Assembly (NCBI RefSeq): GCF_009792895.1
Contig: NZ_WSSC01000004.1
Location: 124,001-188,000, forward strand
Direction: 5' to 3'
Source of the DNA: Pigmentibacter ruber
GTDB taxonomy: Bacteria > Bdellovibrionota_B > Oligoflexia > Silvanigrellales > Silvanigrellaceae
Length of the DNA: 64,000 nt
Made by a program: the position numbers and the translations under genes. Positions 17,319 to 26,488 of the stretch are shown piece after piece (the stretch's first letter is position 1; each line of letters opens with the position of its first letter). The notes under the pieces are model-generated. The model was not told where the DNA came from. It saw only the letters and a list, made by a program, of their open reading frames with translations, and did no database searches.

Positions 17319-18008
17319 TTATTTCGCCATTTGCTCAACTAAAGTTTTAGCAATAAATGGAGAAGTAGCGGGGTTTTGACCTGTAATTAAGAAACCATCA
17401 GTAACAACTTTAGGTACCCAATTTTTCTCTGAACGATGATAAATTGCTCCTTTTTCTTTTAAAGCTGTTTCTAATTGAAACAATAGATGTCTTGATAAAT
17501 CAAGTTCATCATCTTCTGAGTTAGAAAATCCTGTAACGTTTAGACCTTTTACTAAAGGTTCACCATTTGGTTTTTTAGCATCACGCAAGATAGCTGGTGC
17601 ATGACAAATTAGAGCAACAAATCTTTCAGAATATAAAAAGTCTTGAATCATTTGAAGTGCAAAAGAATCACTTGCTAAGTCCCAAAGTTGTCCATAACCA
17701 CCAGGGAAAAAGGCTGCATCAAATGCACGATAATCAATATTCCGAAGTACAGATGTATTTGCTAATGCACGCATAGCAGCTTCATCTTTGAGAAATTTAT
17801 GAGTGTTTTCTGTCATAAACATTTCTTCATAACTGAAAGGATCAATTGGTGCTTTTCCACCTTTTGGAGAAGCAATAACAACCTCATGCCCAGCTTGTTT
17901 GAAAGTGTAGTAAGGAGTAGCTACCTCATCAAACCAGTTACCAGTTTTTTTACCGCTTAAGCCCATATCTTCGTGAGAAGTTAAAACCATTAATATTCTC
18001 TTAGCCAT
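17319..18008 (-). CDS. DJ-1/PfpI-family protein, Hsp31/glyoxalase III-like
   Basis: 229 residues with the class I glutamine-amidotransferase-like fold. It has 'GNWFDEVATPYYTFKQAGHEV' cut to its key part NWFDE (the Glu that activates the nucleophile), 'AAFFPGGYGQLWD', and the nucleophile elbow 'ALICHAPAIL' with the conserved Cys-His. This is the Hsp31/HchA-like pattern of methylglyoxal-handling proteins. The ATG at 18008 follows GGAG. It lies directly downstream of a tetR gene, with a 26-bp palindrome between them, so repression by that TetR and induction by a reactive electrophile is the simplest model. Confidence 0.85.
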   Translation of the reverse strand: MAKRILMVLTSHEDMGLSGKKTGNWFDEVATPYYTFKQAGHEVVIASPKGGKAPIDPFSYEEMFMTENTHKFLKDEAAMRALANTSVLRNIDYRAFDAAFFPGGYGQLWDLASDSFALQMIQDFLYSERFVALICHAPAILRDAKKPNGEPLVKGLNVTGFSNSEDDELDLSRHLLFQLETALKEKGAIYHRSEKNWVPKVVTDGFLITGQNPATSPFIAKTLVEQMAK

Positions 18009-18068
18009 GACAAAACTCCAATTTCATAAAATTTAGTAGCAAAAGACAGAAACAGATCCATCCTTGTA

Positions 18069-18094
18069 TTACAAACCGACTAGTTGGTTTGTAA
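18069..18094 (-). promoter_or_regulatory. Palindromic operator for the TetR regulator (site 1)
   Basis: A 26-bp palindrome whose outer arms TTACAAACC and GGTTTGTAA match perfectly. Only one symmetric pair near the centre differs. It lies between the tetR stop (18111) and the DJ-1/PfpI start (18008), where it could block a pfpI promoter. Confidence 0.75.
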
Positions 18095-18110
18095 TGTTCT
18101 CAAAAAAAAT

Positions 18111-18695
18111 TCACTTCACAAGGGAATGAATTGCTGATTGCGCTACTTCCAATAACGCAGAATCAGAACCAACACCTCTGCCAACAATCATAGCTCCTTC
18201 TAAAGCAGACAACAGGTACAAAGCTTGTTTTTTAGAATCAATGTTACTTTTAAATTCCAAACTTTTTGTACCTTCTTCAAATACTTTAGTTAGCCATTGC
18301 TGATTGAGTTCAAAAAATTCTCCTACTGCTTTTGTTATTTCAGGAGGAAGAATATCCGCTTCAGCGCCTAACATTCCACAAACACAGAGCCTTCTATTCG
18401 TTTCGAAAGTTTTACTAAAAAGCTGGATATATCCATTTAGTTTGTGCAGTGCTGTATGATTATTGCGTTCTAATTCACTTAAAAGTGCTGCAAAACGACT
18501 TGTATATCTTTCAACTACCATACTAACCAAATTTGCTTTTGTCGCAAAATGATGGTGAATACTTGGTTTTTTTAACCCTACCTGCCGTGAGATATCATCG
18601 TAAGAAAAACCATTATACCCATTTTGCTGAATCAATTGTTCAGCGGCATCAATAATGCGATGTGCTATAGGAGATAAATCCTCAAGCCTTTTCAT
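18111..18695 (-). CDS. TetR/AcrR-family transcriptional repressor
   Basis: 194 residues. The N-terminal DNA-binding domain reads AHRIIDAAEQLIQQNGYNGF then 'SYDDISRQVGLKKPSIHHHF', the classic TetR helix-turn-helix (residues 25-50). The C-terminal ligand domain is all-helical, with 'RRLCVCGMLGAEADILP' holding two Cys that could sense electrophiles. This 'CxCGMLxAE' segment is seen in TetR_C_16/NemR-like regulators. The start ATG follows AAAGGAG. A related operator lies 27 nt upstream, so autorepression is likely. Confidence 0.88.
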   Translation of the reverse strand: MKRLEDLSPIAHRIIDAAEQLIQQNGYNGFSYDDISRQVGLKKPSIHHHFATKANLVSMVVERYTSRFAALLSELERNNHTALHKLNGYIQLFSKTFETNRRLCVCGMLGAEADILPPEITKAVGEFFELNQQWLTKVFEEGTKSLEFKSNIDSKKQALYLLSALEGAMIVGRGVGSDSALLEVAQSAIHSLVK

Positions 18696-18721
18696 TCAAA
18701 CTCCTTTGGAGAGAAAACTCT

Positions 18722-18741
18722 ACCGACTAAAAGGTTTGTAA
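18722..18741 (-). promoter_or_regulatory. Second TetR operator, upstream of tetR
   Basis: ACCGACTAAAAGGTTTGTAA matches 17 of 20 positions of the right-hand part of the palindrome at 18069-18094, with only the central GTT replaced by AAA. It lies just upstream of the tetR start, which fits autoregulation. Confidence 0.65.
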
Positions 18742-18944
18742 AGCAATTCAGTTGCATTGTCAAACAAAAAACTCAAAAAAAAAGATTACTAGATAACCAC
18801 ATAATATTAATAATTTTTATTTAAAGGTAAATCCTATTTTGCTTTACAAGCAAAATTTGTTATCTATAAGATCACGAATTTATTAAATCCTTTCCCGTTA
18901 GTATCCACATTTTAGAAAAGTTAGCAAAAAAAGGGAGTTTTTAT

Positions 18945-19352
18945 ATGCTAAAAAACATAAGTTTCATTTTTACATCCTGTTTATTCTCTAATATTATTCT
19001 TGCTAACCAATTAGAAGAAGTAAATATTTTTTGTAAATCAGAAAGTAATTACGCAAATTCTTATTTGGAAGATAAAAATATCAAGATTTTAGGAGAAACT
19101 AAAACTATACTATGTAATGGGAATGAAACTAAAATCTTTTCCATTTCAAAAAATGAAAAACATTTTTTTGAGATTTTAGGAAAACTTAGTGAATCGTGCA
19201 AAAAAGGAATTCAATATAACCTTGATGATTCTTCTTTTTACAATCTGATACCAGTAAATAATTCTAATGAACATCTTTCTAGTTTTGCAATTGAAAATAC
19301 TTATAAAAAAGGTCAGTTTCTTTTATTTAGTCCTTTAAGCTGTAATAAATAA
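18945..19352 (+). CDS. Secreted four-cysteine protein of unknown function
   Basis: 135 residues. A signal peptide (MLKNISFIFTSCLFSNIILA) precedes a mature part of about 115 residues with four Cys (IFCKS, ILCNG, ESCKK, LSCNK), enough for two disulfides. GGGAG precedes the ATG by 7 nt. I recognise no family. It stands alone between tetR and the CPA2 antiporter, with its own AT-rich terminator-like hairpin. Confidence 0.6.
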   Translation: MLKNISFIFTSCLFSNIILANQLEEVNIFCKSESNYANSYLEDKNIKILGETKTILCNGNETKIFSISKNEKHFFEILGKLSESCKKGIQYNLDDSSFYNLIPVNNSNEHLSSFAIENTYKKGQFLLFSPLSCNK

Positions 19353-19405
19353 TTTATATAATTTATATATTAAATAAAATATATAAATTATTAATTAATT
19401 TTTTT
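19348..19405 (+). terminator. AT-only terminator-like hairpin
   Basis: A perfect 13-bp inverted repeat of only A and T, AATAATTTATATA (19348-19360) and TATATAAATTATT (19380-19392), overlaps the stop codon. A run of seven T follows at 19399. Such weak stems can work in AT-rich genomes. Confidence 0.4.
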
Positions 19406-19549
19406 GATAATACTTACATATAAACTTTCCTTAATGCTTGTTTTTAAAAAAACAAAACATTATTTATAATTCTTTATTATTTTTCAATGCTAGATTATGA
19501 ATTAGGTTATAATGGTAAATTCATTTTTTTACTAAATGAAGGATAATAA

Positions 19550-21775
19550 ATGACCCATATTCCACAATTAATTATTGATTTAGCGGTGATTCTTGGTGTA
19601 GCTGCAGTAGTCACATATGTTTTTAGGAAAATTAATCAACCTGTTGTCTTAGGCTATATTGTTGCAGGTATTATAGTTGGACCTTATACTCATCCCTTTT
19701 TTTCAATCGTAGATGTTAATTCTTTAAAAACCTTAGCTGAATTAGGTGTTATTTTTCTCATGTTTGCTTTAGGTTTAGAATTCAGTTTTCGCCGTTTAGC
19801 AAAAGTAGGAATTTCTGCTGCTGGTACAGCTATCATACAAATTATTTTTATGATTTCTATTGGCTTATTAACTGCCAAACTTCTTGGTTGGTCCAATATG
19901 GATTCTATTTTCCTCGGCTGTATGATTGCAATTTCCTCAACAACTATAATTATAAAAGCATTTGAAGAACTTGGACTAAAAAACAAACGATTTGCTGAAT
20001 TGGTGTTTGGAATATTAATTGTTGAAGATCTTGCAGCAATATTAATGCTAGTAGCTCTGACAAATATTTCCATGACAGCAAGTTTTAATGGCTTAGAATT
20101 ATTAATTGCTAGTGGTAAATTAGCTGTAGTTGTTGGTGCATGGTTTTTAATTGGAATGTTTTTAGTTCCACGATTTGTAAAAAAAGTTGGGCAGCAAAAA
20201 AATAATGAAATGTTAGTAGTTGTTGCAATTGCACTTTGCCTTGGACTAGTTGCATTAGCCTCATATTTTAACTACTCAGTGGCATTAGGTGCATTTATTA
20301 TGGGCTCAATTATTGCTGAAAGCCCAGAAGCAAAACATATAGAACATTTAGTCCAGCCATTAAAAGATCTTTTTGGAGCTGTATTTTTTGTTTCTGTTGG
20401 TATGTTGTTAGATCCAAGTGCAATTATAAACAATCTATCAACTATACTTGTAATTTCTTTTGTAATTATTTTAGGAAAAATGTCTTCTGTTACTTTAGGT
20501 TCAATAGTAACGGGACAAAGAATTCCTGTTGCGGTTCAATCTGGTTTCAGCCTTGCGCAAATTGGTGAGTTTTCTTTTATTATTGCAACTTTAGGGACTG
20601 CTTTTAAAGTGATTGATTCTAAACTTTATCCAATTATAGTAGCAGCTTCAACAATAACGACATTTACAACACCTTATTTAATCAAATACTCTTTAACTTC
20701 TGCAAGTAATGTAGAAAATATAATACCAAAAAAACTTATGAATTATATTAACAATTATATAAATTGGTTCCAAAAATTTAGTATTGTTGAAGAAAAACAA
20801 AAAACAAATAATTTAAAAATTCTCAAATGGTTATTAAATTTAATAGTTTTAATAACAATTTACTCATTAGTATCTGTATTTTTAGAGCCGCAAATAAACA
20901 TATATATTGAGTCTGAAAAACTTGCAAACTTTTTTTCTTGGCTTACTGCTTTTATTTTAGGAGCTCCAAGTACTTGGGCAATGTTAAATATTTTCACGTG
21001 CGATACTAAAAATATACACTCAAAAAGTTCTATGCGAGGAAAAGCTATCATACAGTTTTTAGTAAGAATTATTACCTTACTAATTATTGGTTTTTTAAGT
21101 TTAAATTTTATTCCCTCAATTATCACATTAAGTGTTATAATTGTAATTTCTCTAATTTTTCTTAAATTTTTTAGAAGACAAGTTTCTGCTTATTATATCT
21201 GGTTTGAAGACAAGTTTAAATCTAATTTTAATCAAGAATCAAATTCAAGTAATTTAGAACACGTTAACTCAAGTTTAGCTCCATGGGATGCACATTTAAT
21301 AGAAATAATAATTCCTTATAATTCTTTTTTGGCTGGAAAAAAAATTTCTGATACTAATATTAGAGATCAATATGGGATTAACATAGTAGGGTTACTTAGA
21401 AATCAAAATTTATTTATATCTCCTCAACCTAATGAAACAATTTTTCCGCAAGACATTTTACTTTGTTTTGCTACTGATGAAGAAATTGAAAAATTCAAAA
21501 AAGATCTTGAATTTTCATCAAATACACAAAATAAAGCTAAAGAAATTATGGATTATTGCTTACAAAAATTTATAGTTAAAAATGACTCAAGTTTAAATGG
21601 AAAATTAATTAAAGATACAAATATCAGTGAAAAATATCACTGCACTATTGTTGGAATAGAAAGAAATAATATTCGTATTAAAAGTCCAAAAGCCAATTGC
21701 GAATTATTTGAAAACGATATTCTCTGGATTGTAGGTGAAAACCATATGTTAGAAGAGTTAAGAGATAATATTTAA
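19550..21775 (+). CDS. CPA2-family cation:proton antiporter with two RCK-C domains
   Basis: 741 residues. The first 380 form the Na+/H+ exchanger core, with 'QPVVLGYIVAGIIVGP' early, 'ELGVIFLMFALGLEFSF' and 'VFGILIVEDLAAILML' (the ED pair of CPA2 transporters). Four extra hydrophobic segments lie at about 425-560. The tail carries two TrkA-C (RCK-C) domains, near 585-660 and 665-741, but no nucleotide-binding TrkA-N domain, unlike KefB/C. The closest functional parallels are K+/H+ or Na+/H+ antiporters controlled by a ligand at RCK-C. The gene is monocistronic and converges with orn. Confidence 0.88.
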   Translation: MTHIPQLIIDLAVILGVAAVVTYVFRKINQPVVLGYIVAGIIVGPYTHPFFSIVDVNSLKTLAELGVIFLMFALGLEFSFRRLAKVGISAAGTAIIQIIFMISIGLLTAKLLGWSNMDSIFLGCMIAISSTTIIIKAFEELGLKNKRFAELVFGILIVEDLAAILMLVALTNISMTASFNGLELLIASGKLAVVVGAWFLIGMFLVPRFVKKVGQQKNNEMLVVVAIALCLGLVALASYFNYSVALGAFIMGSIIAESPEAKHIEHLVQPLKDLFGAVFFVSVGMLLDPSAIINNLSTILVISFVIILGKMSSVTLGSIVTGQRIPVAVQSGFSLAQIGEFSFIIATLGTAFKVIDSKLYPIIVAASTITTFTTPYLIKYSLTSASNVENIIPKKLMNYINNYINWFQKFSIVEEKQKTNNLKILKWLLNLIVLITIYSLVSVFLEPQINIYIESEKLANFFSWLTAFILGAPSTWAMLNIFTCDTKNIHSKSSMRGKAIIQFLVRIITLLIIGFLSLNFIPSIITLSVIIVISLIFLKFFRRQVSAYYIWFEDKFKSNFNQESNSSNLEHVNSSLAPWDAHLIEIIIPYNSFLAGKKISDTNIRDQYGINIVGLLRNQNLFISPQPNETIFPQDILLCFATDEEIEKFKKDLEFSSNTQNKAKEIMDYCLQKFIVKNDSSLNGKLIKDTNISEKYHCTIVGIERNNIRIKSPKANCELFENDILWIVGENHMLEELRDNI

Positions 21776-21781
21776 AGCTAA

Positions 21782-22300
21782 CTATGATATTTTAACAAAC
21801 TGTAAATAATATTTTAACTCTTCAACAGATTCTTTAATATCATCTATGGCTCTGTGCTTATGCTTTTTATCATATTTTTTATTATGAATACCCTCAAATA
21901 CAATCTTAAAACTAGAAACATCAAGCATTCTATAATGCAGAGCATTTGATAAATTGGGCATCCACTGATCAATAAACTTTCTATCTTGTCCAATCGAATT
22001 TCCAGCTAATATAGCTCTTTCACCCGGAGAATACTTTTGAATAATAGCAAGAAGTTCTTTTTCTACCTCAGTTTCTTTTTTTCCATTAGGAACTTTAGCT
22101 GTTAAACCACTTTTTCCATGATGCTCCGTGCACCAAGCATCCATCCCCTGTAATATACTTTGATCTTGATATACAATAGCTTCATATTCATAGATAGTAT
22201 TATAATTTAGATCAGTAACTAAAAGAGCTACTTCTAATATTCGCTCTTTTAAATGATCTAATCCTGACATTTCCATATCTAACCAAAATAAATATTTCAT
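21782..22300 (-). CDS. orn: Oligoribonuclease
   Basis: 172 residues, a DEDDh 3'-5' exoribonuclease that degrades 2-5 nt RNAs and the c-di-GMP product pGpG. Exo I motif 'FWLDMEMSGLD' is at the N-terminus, Exo II 'AGNSIGQDRKFIDQWMPNL' in the middle, and Exo III 'KHRAIDDIKESVEELKYY' near the end. The length is normal. It lies 39 nt downstream of valS on the same strand, so the two probably form an operon. Confidence 0.95.
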   Translation of the reverse strand: MKYLFWLDMEMSGLDHLKERILEVALLVTDLNYNTIYEYEAIVYQDQSILQGMDAWCTEHHGKSGLTAKVPNGKKETEVEKELLAIIQKYSPGERAILAGNSIGQDRKFIDQWMPNLSNALHYRMLDVSSFKIVFEGIHNKKYDKKHKHRAIDDIKESVEELKYYLQFVKIS

Positions 22301-22339
22301 ATCATTACTTTCGTTTTAAGAAAAATATTTAATTTTATC

Positions 22340-25003
22340 TTAAAGTAACTTTAAGGATTCTTGCAACATTTCTAGTTCTTTTTGATTATCAAGAAGTTGC
22401 TTTTTGGCACCTTCTAAAATATGTGGTGGAGCTCCTTTTACAAAATCAGCATTACTTAATTTTTTCTCAATACCAAGTAATGTCGTAGTTACTTTTTCTA
22501 TTTTCTTAGTTAGTCGCTCTTTTTCTGCTTGTCTATCAACTAAACCTTCCAAACTAACAAAAATTTCTGAACCATTAACTAAACTAGGAGCACAAAATCC
22601 TTGTTTAGTTGTTTCAAAATGAAATTGAGCTTTAGCCAATGCTTCCATTTGTGGGACTAGATTTCCAAATTTATTCTTTTTATCTTGCAAATATACTTGT
22701 AAATCTGTAGCTGGATGAATATTAAATTTACCTCGAATTGCACGAACAGCTACAACAACAGCTTGAACTTCCCGCATATGTCTAATAGAATTTTCGTCAA
22801 TTAATTTTATATTAGGCAAAGGTAATTGTTCAAATCCAATTGTTTTACTTTTCTTTTCAGGATTTAATTGTTGCCAAATTTCTTCAGTAACAAATGGCAT
22901 AACTGGATGCATAAGCCTTAAGATACCATCAAAAATTTGGAAAGCTAAAGTTAATGTTTCTTTTGCTAATTTAGAATTTGTTTCATCAAATAATCTTGGT
23001 TTTATTAACTCAACAAACCAGTCACAATATGTCATCCAAATAAATTCATACATGGAACTTGTGTATTGAGAAAATTCAAATTTTTCAACCGCCTGATGAA
23101 CATTTTGAATTAAATCAAAAAACTCACTAGTTATCCATCCCATTATTATGTCATCTGAACGATTTTTTAATTGATCAAAAGAAATATTTGCAGGATTAAT
23201 ATCAAATTTTTCAGCGTTCATAGTTAAAAAACGAGCTGCATTCCAAATTTTATTAGCAAAATTTTTCCCTAGATCACAACATTCATCACTCCAAAAAATA
23301 TCTTGACCCGTAACAATTTGGTTTACTAAAGAAAAACGCATTGCATCTGTACCATATTTGGCCATTACAGCAGAAACATCTGGTGAATTGCCAAGAGACT
23401 TACTCATTTTTCTTCCACGCGAGTCACGAACAATTGGGGTAAAATAACAAGCTTTAAACGGAGTTTCTCCTGTAAAGTATTCGCCTGCCATTACCATACG
23501 CGCTATCCAAAAGAAAATAATATCAGCTCCAGTAACAATAACGTCTGTCGGATAGTAATATTCTAAATCCAGTTTTTCATCTTCCGAAGGATTAGCCCAA
23601 TTATGAACTCCAAATGGCCACAACCATGAACTAGCCCATGTATCCAATGCATCGGGATCTTGCGTAAGAGAAGTATGTCCACACTTACTGCATTTCAAAG
23701 GAGCATGTTCTTCACAATGCACATGCTGACATTGATCACAAGTATACATAGGCAAGCGATGTCCCCACCATAATTGACGAGAAATGCACCAATCCTGGAT
23801 ATTTGTGAGCCAATATTCCCAAGTTTTTTCTTGATGAGCTGGTATTAATTTTAATCTTCCAGAGCGTGTAGCATCTAAAGTAAGTTCAGCAAGTTTTTCC
23901 ATTTTTATGTACCATTGTTCACTTAAATAGAACTCAATTGGAACATTTCCACGTTCAGAGATACCGACAACTAACTTATGCGGAAGTATTTTTTCAACGA
24001 AACCATTTTCTTCAAGTTCTGCTATTAATTTTTTTCGCGCTACAAATCTATCAAGACCTTGATATGCATGTGGAACATTTTCATTTAATCTTGCATCGGG
24101 ATGAAAAATATTTAACAAACCTAATTTATGTCTCTTTCCTACTTCAAAATCATTCATATCATGTGCAGGAGTAATTTTTACAATACCAGTACCAAATTCC
24201 TTTTCCACAAAATGATCTGCTACAATTGGTATTTTTCTATTAGTAATTGGTAAAATTACATTTTTTCCAATTAAATGCATGTATCTTTCATCGCTTGGAT
24301 GAACAGCCACTGCCAAATCGCCAAACATTGTTTCTGGTCGTGTCGTTGCAACAATCACATGCTCATTATTTGAATTTTCTATTGCATATCTAATATACCA
24401 AAGCGAACCATTTTTTTCTTCAAAATTTACTTCTTCATCAGAAATAACAGATTGGCTTACTGGACACCAATTTACAAGACGATGACTTTTATAAATAAGG
24501 CCATCTTTATAAAGTTTTACAATTGCTTTAGTAACTGCTGCAGAATATTTTTCGTCCATTGTAAAAGTATTTCTAGACCAATCACAACTAATTCCTAACG
24601 TTTTTAAGTTTTCTTCAATTCTATTTCCATAATTATTTTTCCATTGCCAAGCATGTTCTAAGAATTTCTCACGTCCTAATTCACGTTTTGAAATCCCTTG
24701 ATCGGCTAACATTTTTGTTACCTTAGCTTCTGTAGCAATACTGGCATGATCTGTTCCAGGAATCCAACACGCTTCAAGCCCAAGAGCTCTATGCCAGCGA
24801 ATAAGGATATCTTGAAGGGTGAACATCATGTGGCCCATAGTGAGATCGCCCGTGACGTTAGGAGGAGGCATGACTATGGTATAAGGTTTCTTTTCTGGAT
24901 TTCTCTTTGAACTATAAAATTTATTAATACTCCAGAAATTACGCAATTTATCTTCAGTTTGCGATGGTTCGAAGGCTTTACTAAAAGCTTCAAATTTAGT
25001 CAC
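22340..25003 (-). CDS. valS: Valyl-tRNA synthetase
   Basis: 887 residues, full length for ValRS. The order is: class Ia signature 'PPPNVTGDLTMGH' near residue 47, editing (CP1) domain with 'ATTRPETMFGDLAVAV', a zinc-like 'CDQCQH...CSKCG' insertion near 415-435, the KMSKS loop 'GRKMSKSLGNS', the anticodon-binding domain, and a C-terminal tRNA-arm coiled coil (ERLTKKIEKVTTTLLGIE). The first His of the HIGH motif is Thr (TMGH). The start is GTG at 25003, preceded by AAAGGAG. No T-box or other attenuator is visible in the short upstream region. Confidence 0.97.
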   Translation of the reverse strand: MTKFEAFSKAFEPSQTEDKLRNFWSINKFYSSKRNPEKKPYTIVMPPPNVTGDLTMGHMMFTLQDILIRWHRALGLEACWIPGTDHASIATEAKVTKMLADQGISKRELGREKFLEHAWQWKNNYGNRIEENLKTLGISCDWSRNTFTMDEKYSAAVTKAIVKLYKDGLIYKSHRLVNWCPVSQSVISDEEVNFEEKNGSLWYIRYAIENSNNEHVIVATTRPETMFGDLAVAVHPSDERYMHLIGKNVILPITNRKIPIVADHFVEKEFGTGIVKITPAHDMNDFEVGKRHKLGLLNIFHPDARLNENVPHAYQGLDRFVARKKLIAELEENGFVEKILPHKLVVGISERGNVPIEFYLSEQWYIKMEKLAELTLDATRSGRLKLIPAHQEKTWEYWLTNIQDWCISRQLWWGHRLPMYTCDQCQHVHCEEHAPLKCSKCGHTSLTQDPDALDTWASSWLWPFGVHNWANPSEDEKLDLEYYYPTDVIVTGADIIFFWIARMVMAGEYFTGETPFKACYFTPIVRDSRGRKMSKSLGNSPDVSAVMAKYGTDAMRFSLVNQIVTGQDIFWSDECCDLGKNFANKIWNAARFLTMNAEKFDINPANISFDQLKNRSDDIIMGWITSEFFDLIQNVHQAVEKFEFSQYTSSMYEFIWMTYCDWFVELIKPRLFDETNSKLAKETLTLAFQIFDGILRLMHPVMPFVTEEIWQQLNPEKKSKTIGFEQLPLPNIKLIDENSIRHMREVQAVVVAVRAIRGKFNIHPATDLQVYLQDKKNKFGNLVPQMEALAKAQFHFETTKQGFCAPSLVNGSEIFVSLEGLVDRQAEKERLTKKIEKVTTTLLGIEKKLSNADFVKGAPPHILEGAKKQLLDNQKELEMLQESLKLL

Positions 25004-25139
25004 GGGTAGCTCCTTTATTTAAAATACACCTCAATTTATTACCACTGAAACAATTAAGGGACAACCTAGAAAATTAATTCTAAAAAGATAGAATATTTAT
25101 GAAGAAAGTAATTTTAATTTCATTAAATTTGAGGCTAAA

Positions 25140-25748
25140 ATGATCAAACTATTCAAAATCACTGGAATACTAGCATTCTTAACCATTCATTTTTTTGCTG
25201 TAGGGCAAGATCTGGAAAAATTGGTTTTTATCAGGCATGGAGAAAAGCTTAACGACTCTTCTCTTGGCCAGTTAAATTGCCAAGGATTAAATAGATCACT
25301 AAAACTACCAAACATTTTGATAAAGAAATTTGGAAAACCTGACTATATATTTGCACCTAATCCAAGCGTAGAAATAGGGAAAGATGAAATTAAGCATTCA
25401 TATGTAAGACCTCTCGCAACTATAGAACCTACAGCAATTAAGCTTGCAATGCCAGTTAACACTCAAATTGGATACAATGAAGTAAATAAACTAGCAGAAG
25501 AGCTATTAAAACCAGGTTACAAAAATAGTACGATTTTTATTTCTTGGGAACATAGAAAAATAGTTGATATTGTGACTGAAATATTTATACGTGATACTAA
25601 TAATATAAAAGATGAAATACCTCTTTGGCCTGATGATGATTTTGACTCTATTTACATTTTATCGATAAAAGAAGTAAATAAAAAATACGAAATAAAATTC
25701 AAAAAAGAGGCGCAAAAAATTACAAAATTAAGTAACAAATGCCCCTAA
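25140..25748 (+). CDS. Secreted histidine-phosphatase-like protein
   Basis: 202 residues. A signal peptide (IKLFKITGILAFLTIHFFAVG) precedes 'LEKLVFIRHGEKL', the phosphohistidine motif RHG of the histidine phosphatase superfamily. The second catalytic His is plausibly in 'IFISWEHRKIVDI'. The layout resembles periplasmic SixA/phosphoglycerate-mutase-like proteins often annotated as histidine phosphatase family. The substrate is unknown. GAGG precedes the ATG. Its stop lies 2 nt from the end of the converging LOG gene. Confidence 0.75.
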   Translation: MIKLFKITGILAFLTIHFFAVGQDLEKLVFIRHGEKLNDSSLGQLNCQGLNRSLKLPNILIKKFGKPDYIFAPNPSVEIGKDEIKHSYVRPLATIEPTAIKLAMPVNTQIGYNEVNKLAEELLKPGYKNSTIFISWEHRKIVDIVTEIFIRDTNNIKDEIPLWPDDDFDSIYILSIKEVNKKYEIKFKKEAQKITKLSNKCP

Positions 25749-25750
25749 TT

Positions 25751-26320
25751 TTATTTAATCCACTTTTCAACAATGACAGGATTCCAGTTTAACATTACTG
25801 AAAATAAATTTTCGATATTGTTTTCACAAATTAAAAGTTTTCCATTTTCTTTTTTTATAAATTCTTCATTGACAGCATGCTCTATAAATTTAATTAAATA
25901 ATCAAAAAATCCCTCAACGTTTAATATAGCACATGGTTTTTTATGGTAAAGTAATTGTGCCCAAGTAACAATTTCTAGTAATTCTTCAAATGTTCCAAAT
26001 CCTCCAGGCAAAGCTATAAAACCATCAGCTAATTTTGCCATTAATGCTTTACGTTCATGCATTGATTCCACTATATGAAGTTCAGTTAAATTTTTATGTG
26101 CAATTTCTTTTTTTACTAAATATTCTGGCATGACTCCAATAACTTTACCACCATTTTGCAAAACAGAATTAGCAATAGAACCCATTAAACCAACATTCCC
26201 TCCCCCATAAATTAAGGTAATGTTTTTATTAGCTAAATATTTTCCTAAAGCTTTAGCCGTCTCAATATATATGCCTTTGGCTCCATCATTTGAGCCACAA
26301 AATACACAAATACTTTTCAT
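25751..26320 (-). CDS. LOG-family nucleotide 5'-monophosphate phosphoribohydrolase
   Basis: 189 residues. It shows both family signatures: 'LIYGGGNVGLMGSIANSVL' and 'ALPGGFGTFEELLEIVTWAQ' (PGGxGTxxE). LOG proteins release the base from (cytokinin) nucleoside monophosphates. In bacteria they act as YgdH/PpnN-like nucleotidases, often annotated TIGR00730. The N-terminus KSICVFCGSNDGAKGIYIE is typical. Transcription diverges from proB. Confidence 0.92.
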   Translation of the reverse strand: MKSICVFCGSNDGAKGIYIETAKALGKYLANKNITLIYGGGNVGLMGSIANSVLQNGGKVIGVMPEYLVKKEIAHKNLTELHIVESMHERKALMAKLADGFIALPGGFGTFEELLEIVTWAQLLYHKKPCAILNVEGFFDYLIKFIEHAVNEEFIKKENGKLLICENNIENLFSVMLNWNPVIVEKWIK

Positions 26321-26488
26321 AACAAACCTTTTTTAGTTAGAAGAAGATATTAAAAAGTAAGAAAAAGAAGATTGCTAATGCAATTCATTTTACGATATAA
26401 AATTATTGGTAGAGTTTTGCAAACTTCTTTTTAAGAATTTTATACCCAAAACACCAGCAATCCCCATCCTAATTAAAGGATATTATTA

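Noticed and set aside
20860-21126. Minus-strand open frame within the CPA2 antiporter gene
   Set aside because: A shadow of a membrane-segment region in another frame.
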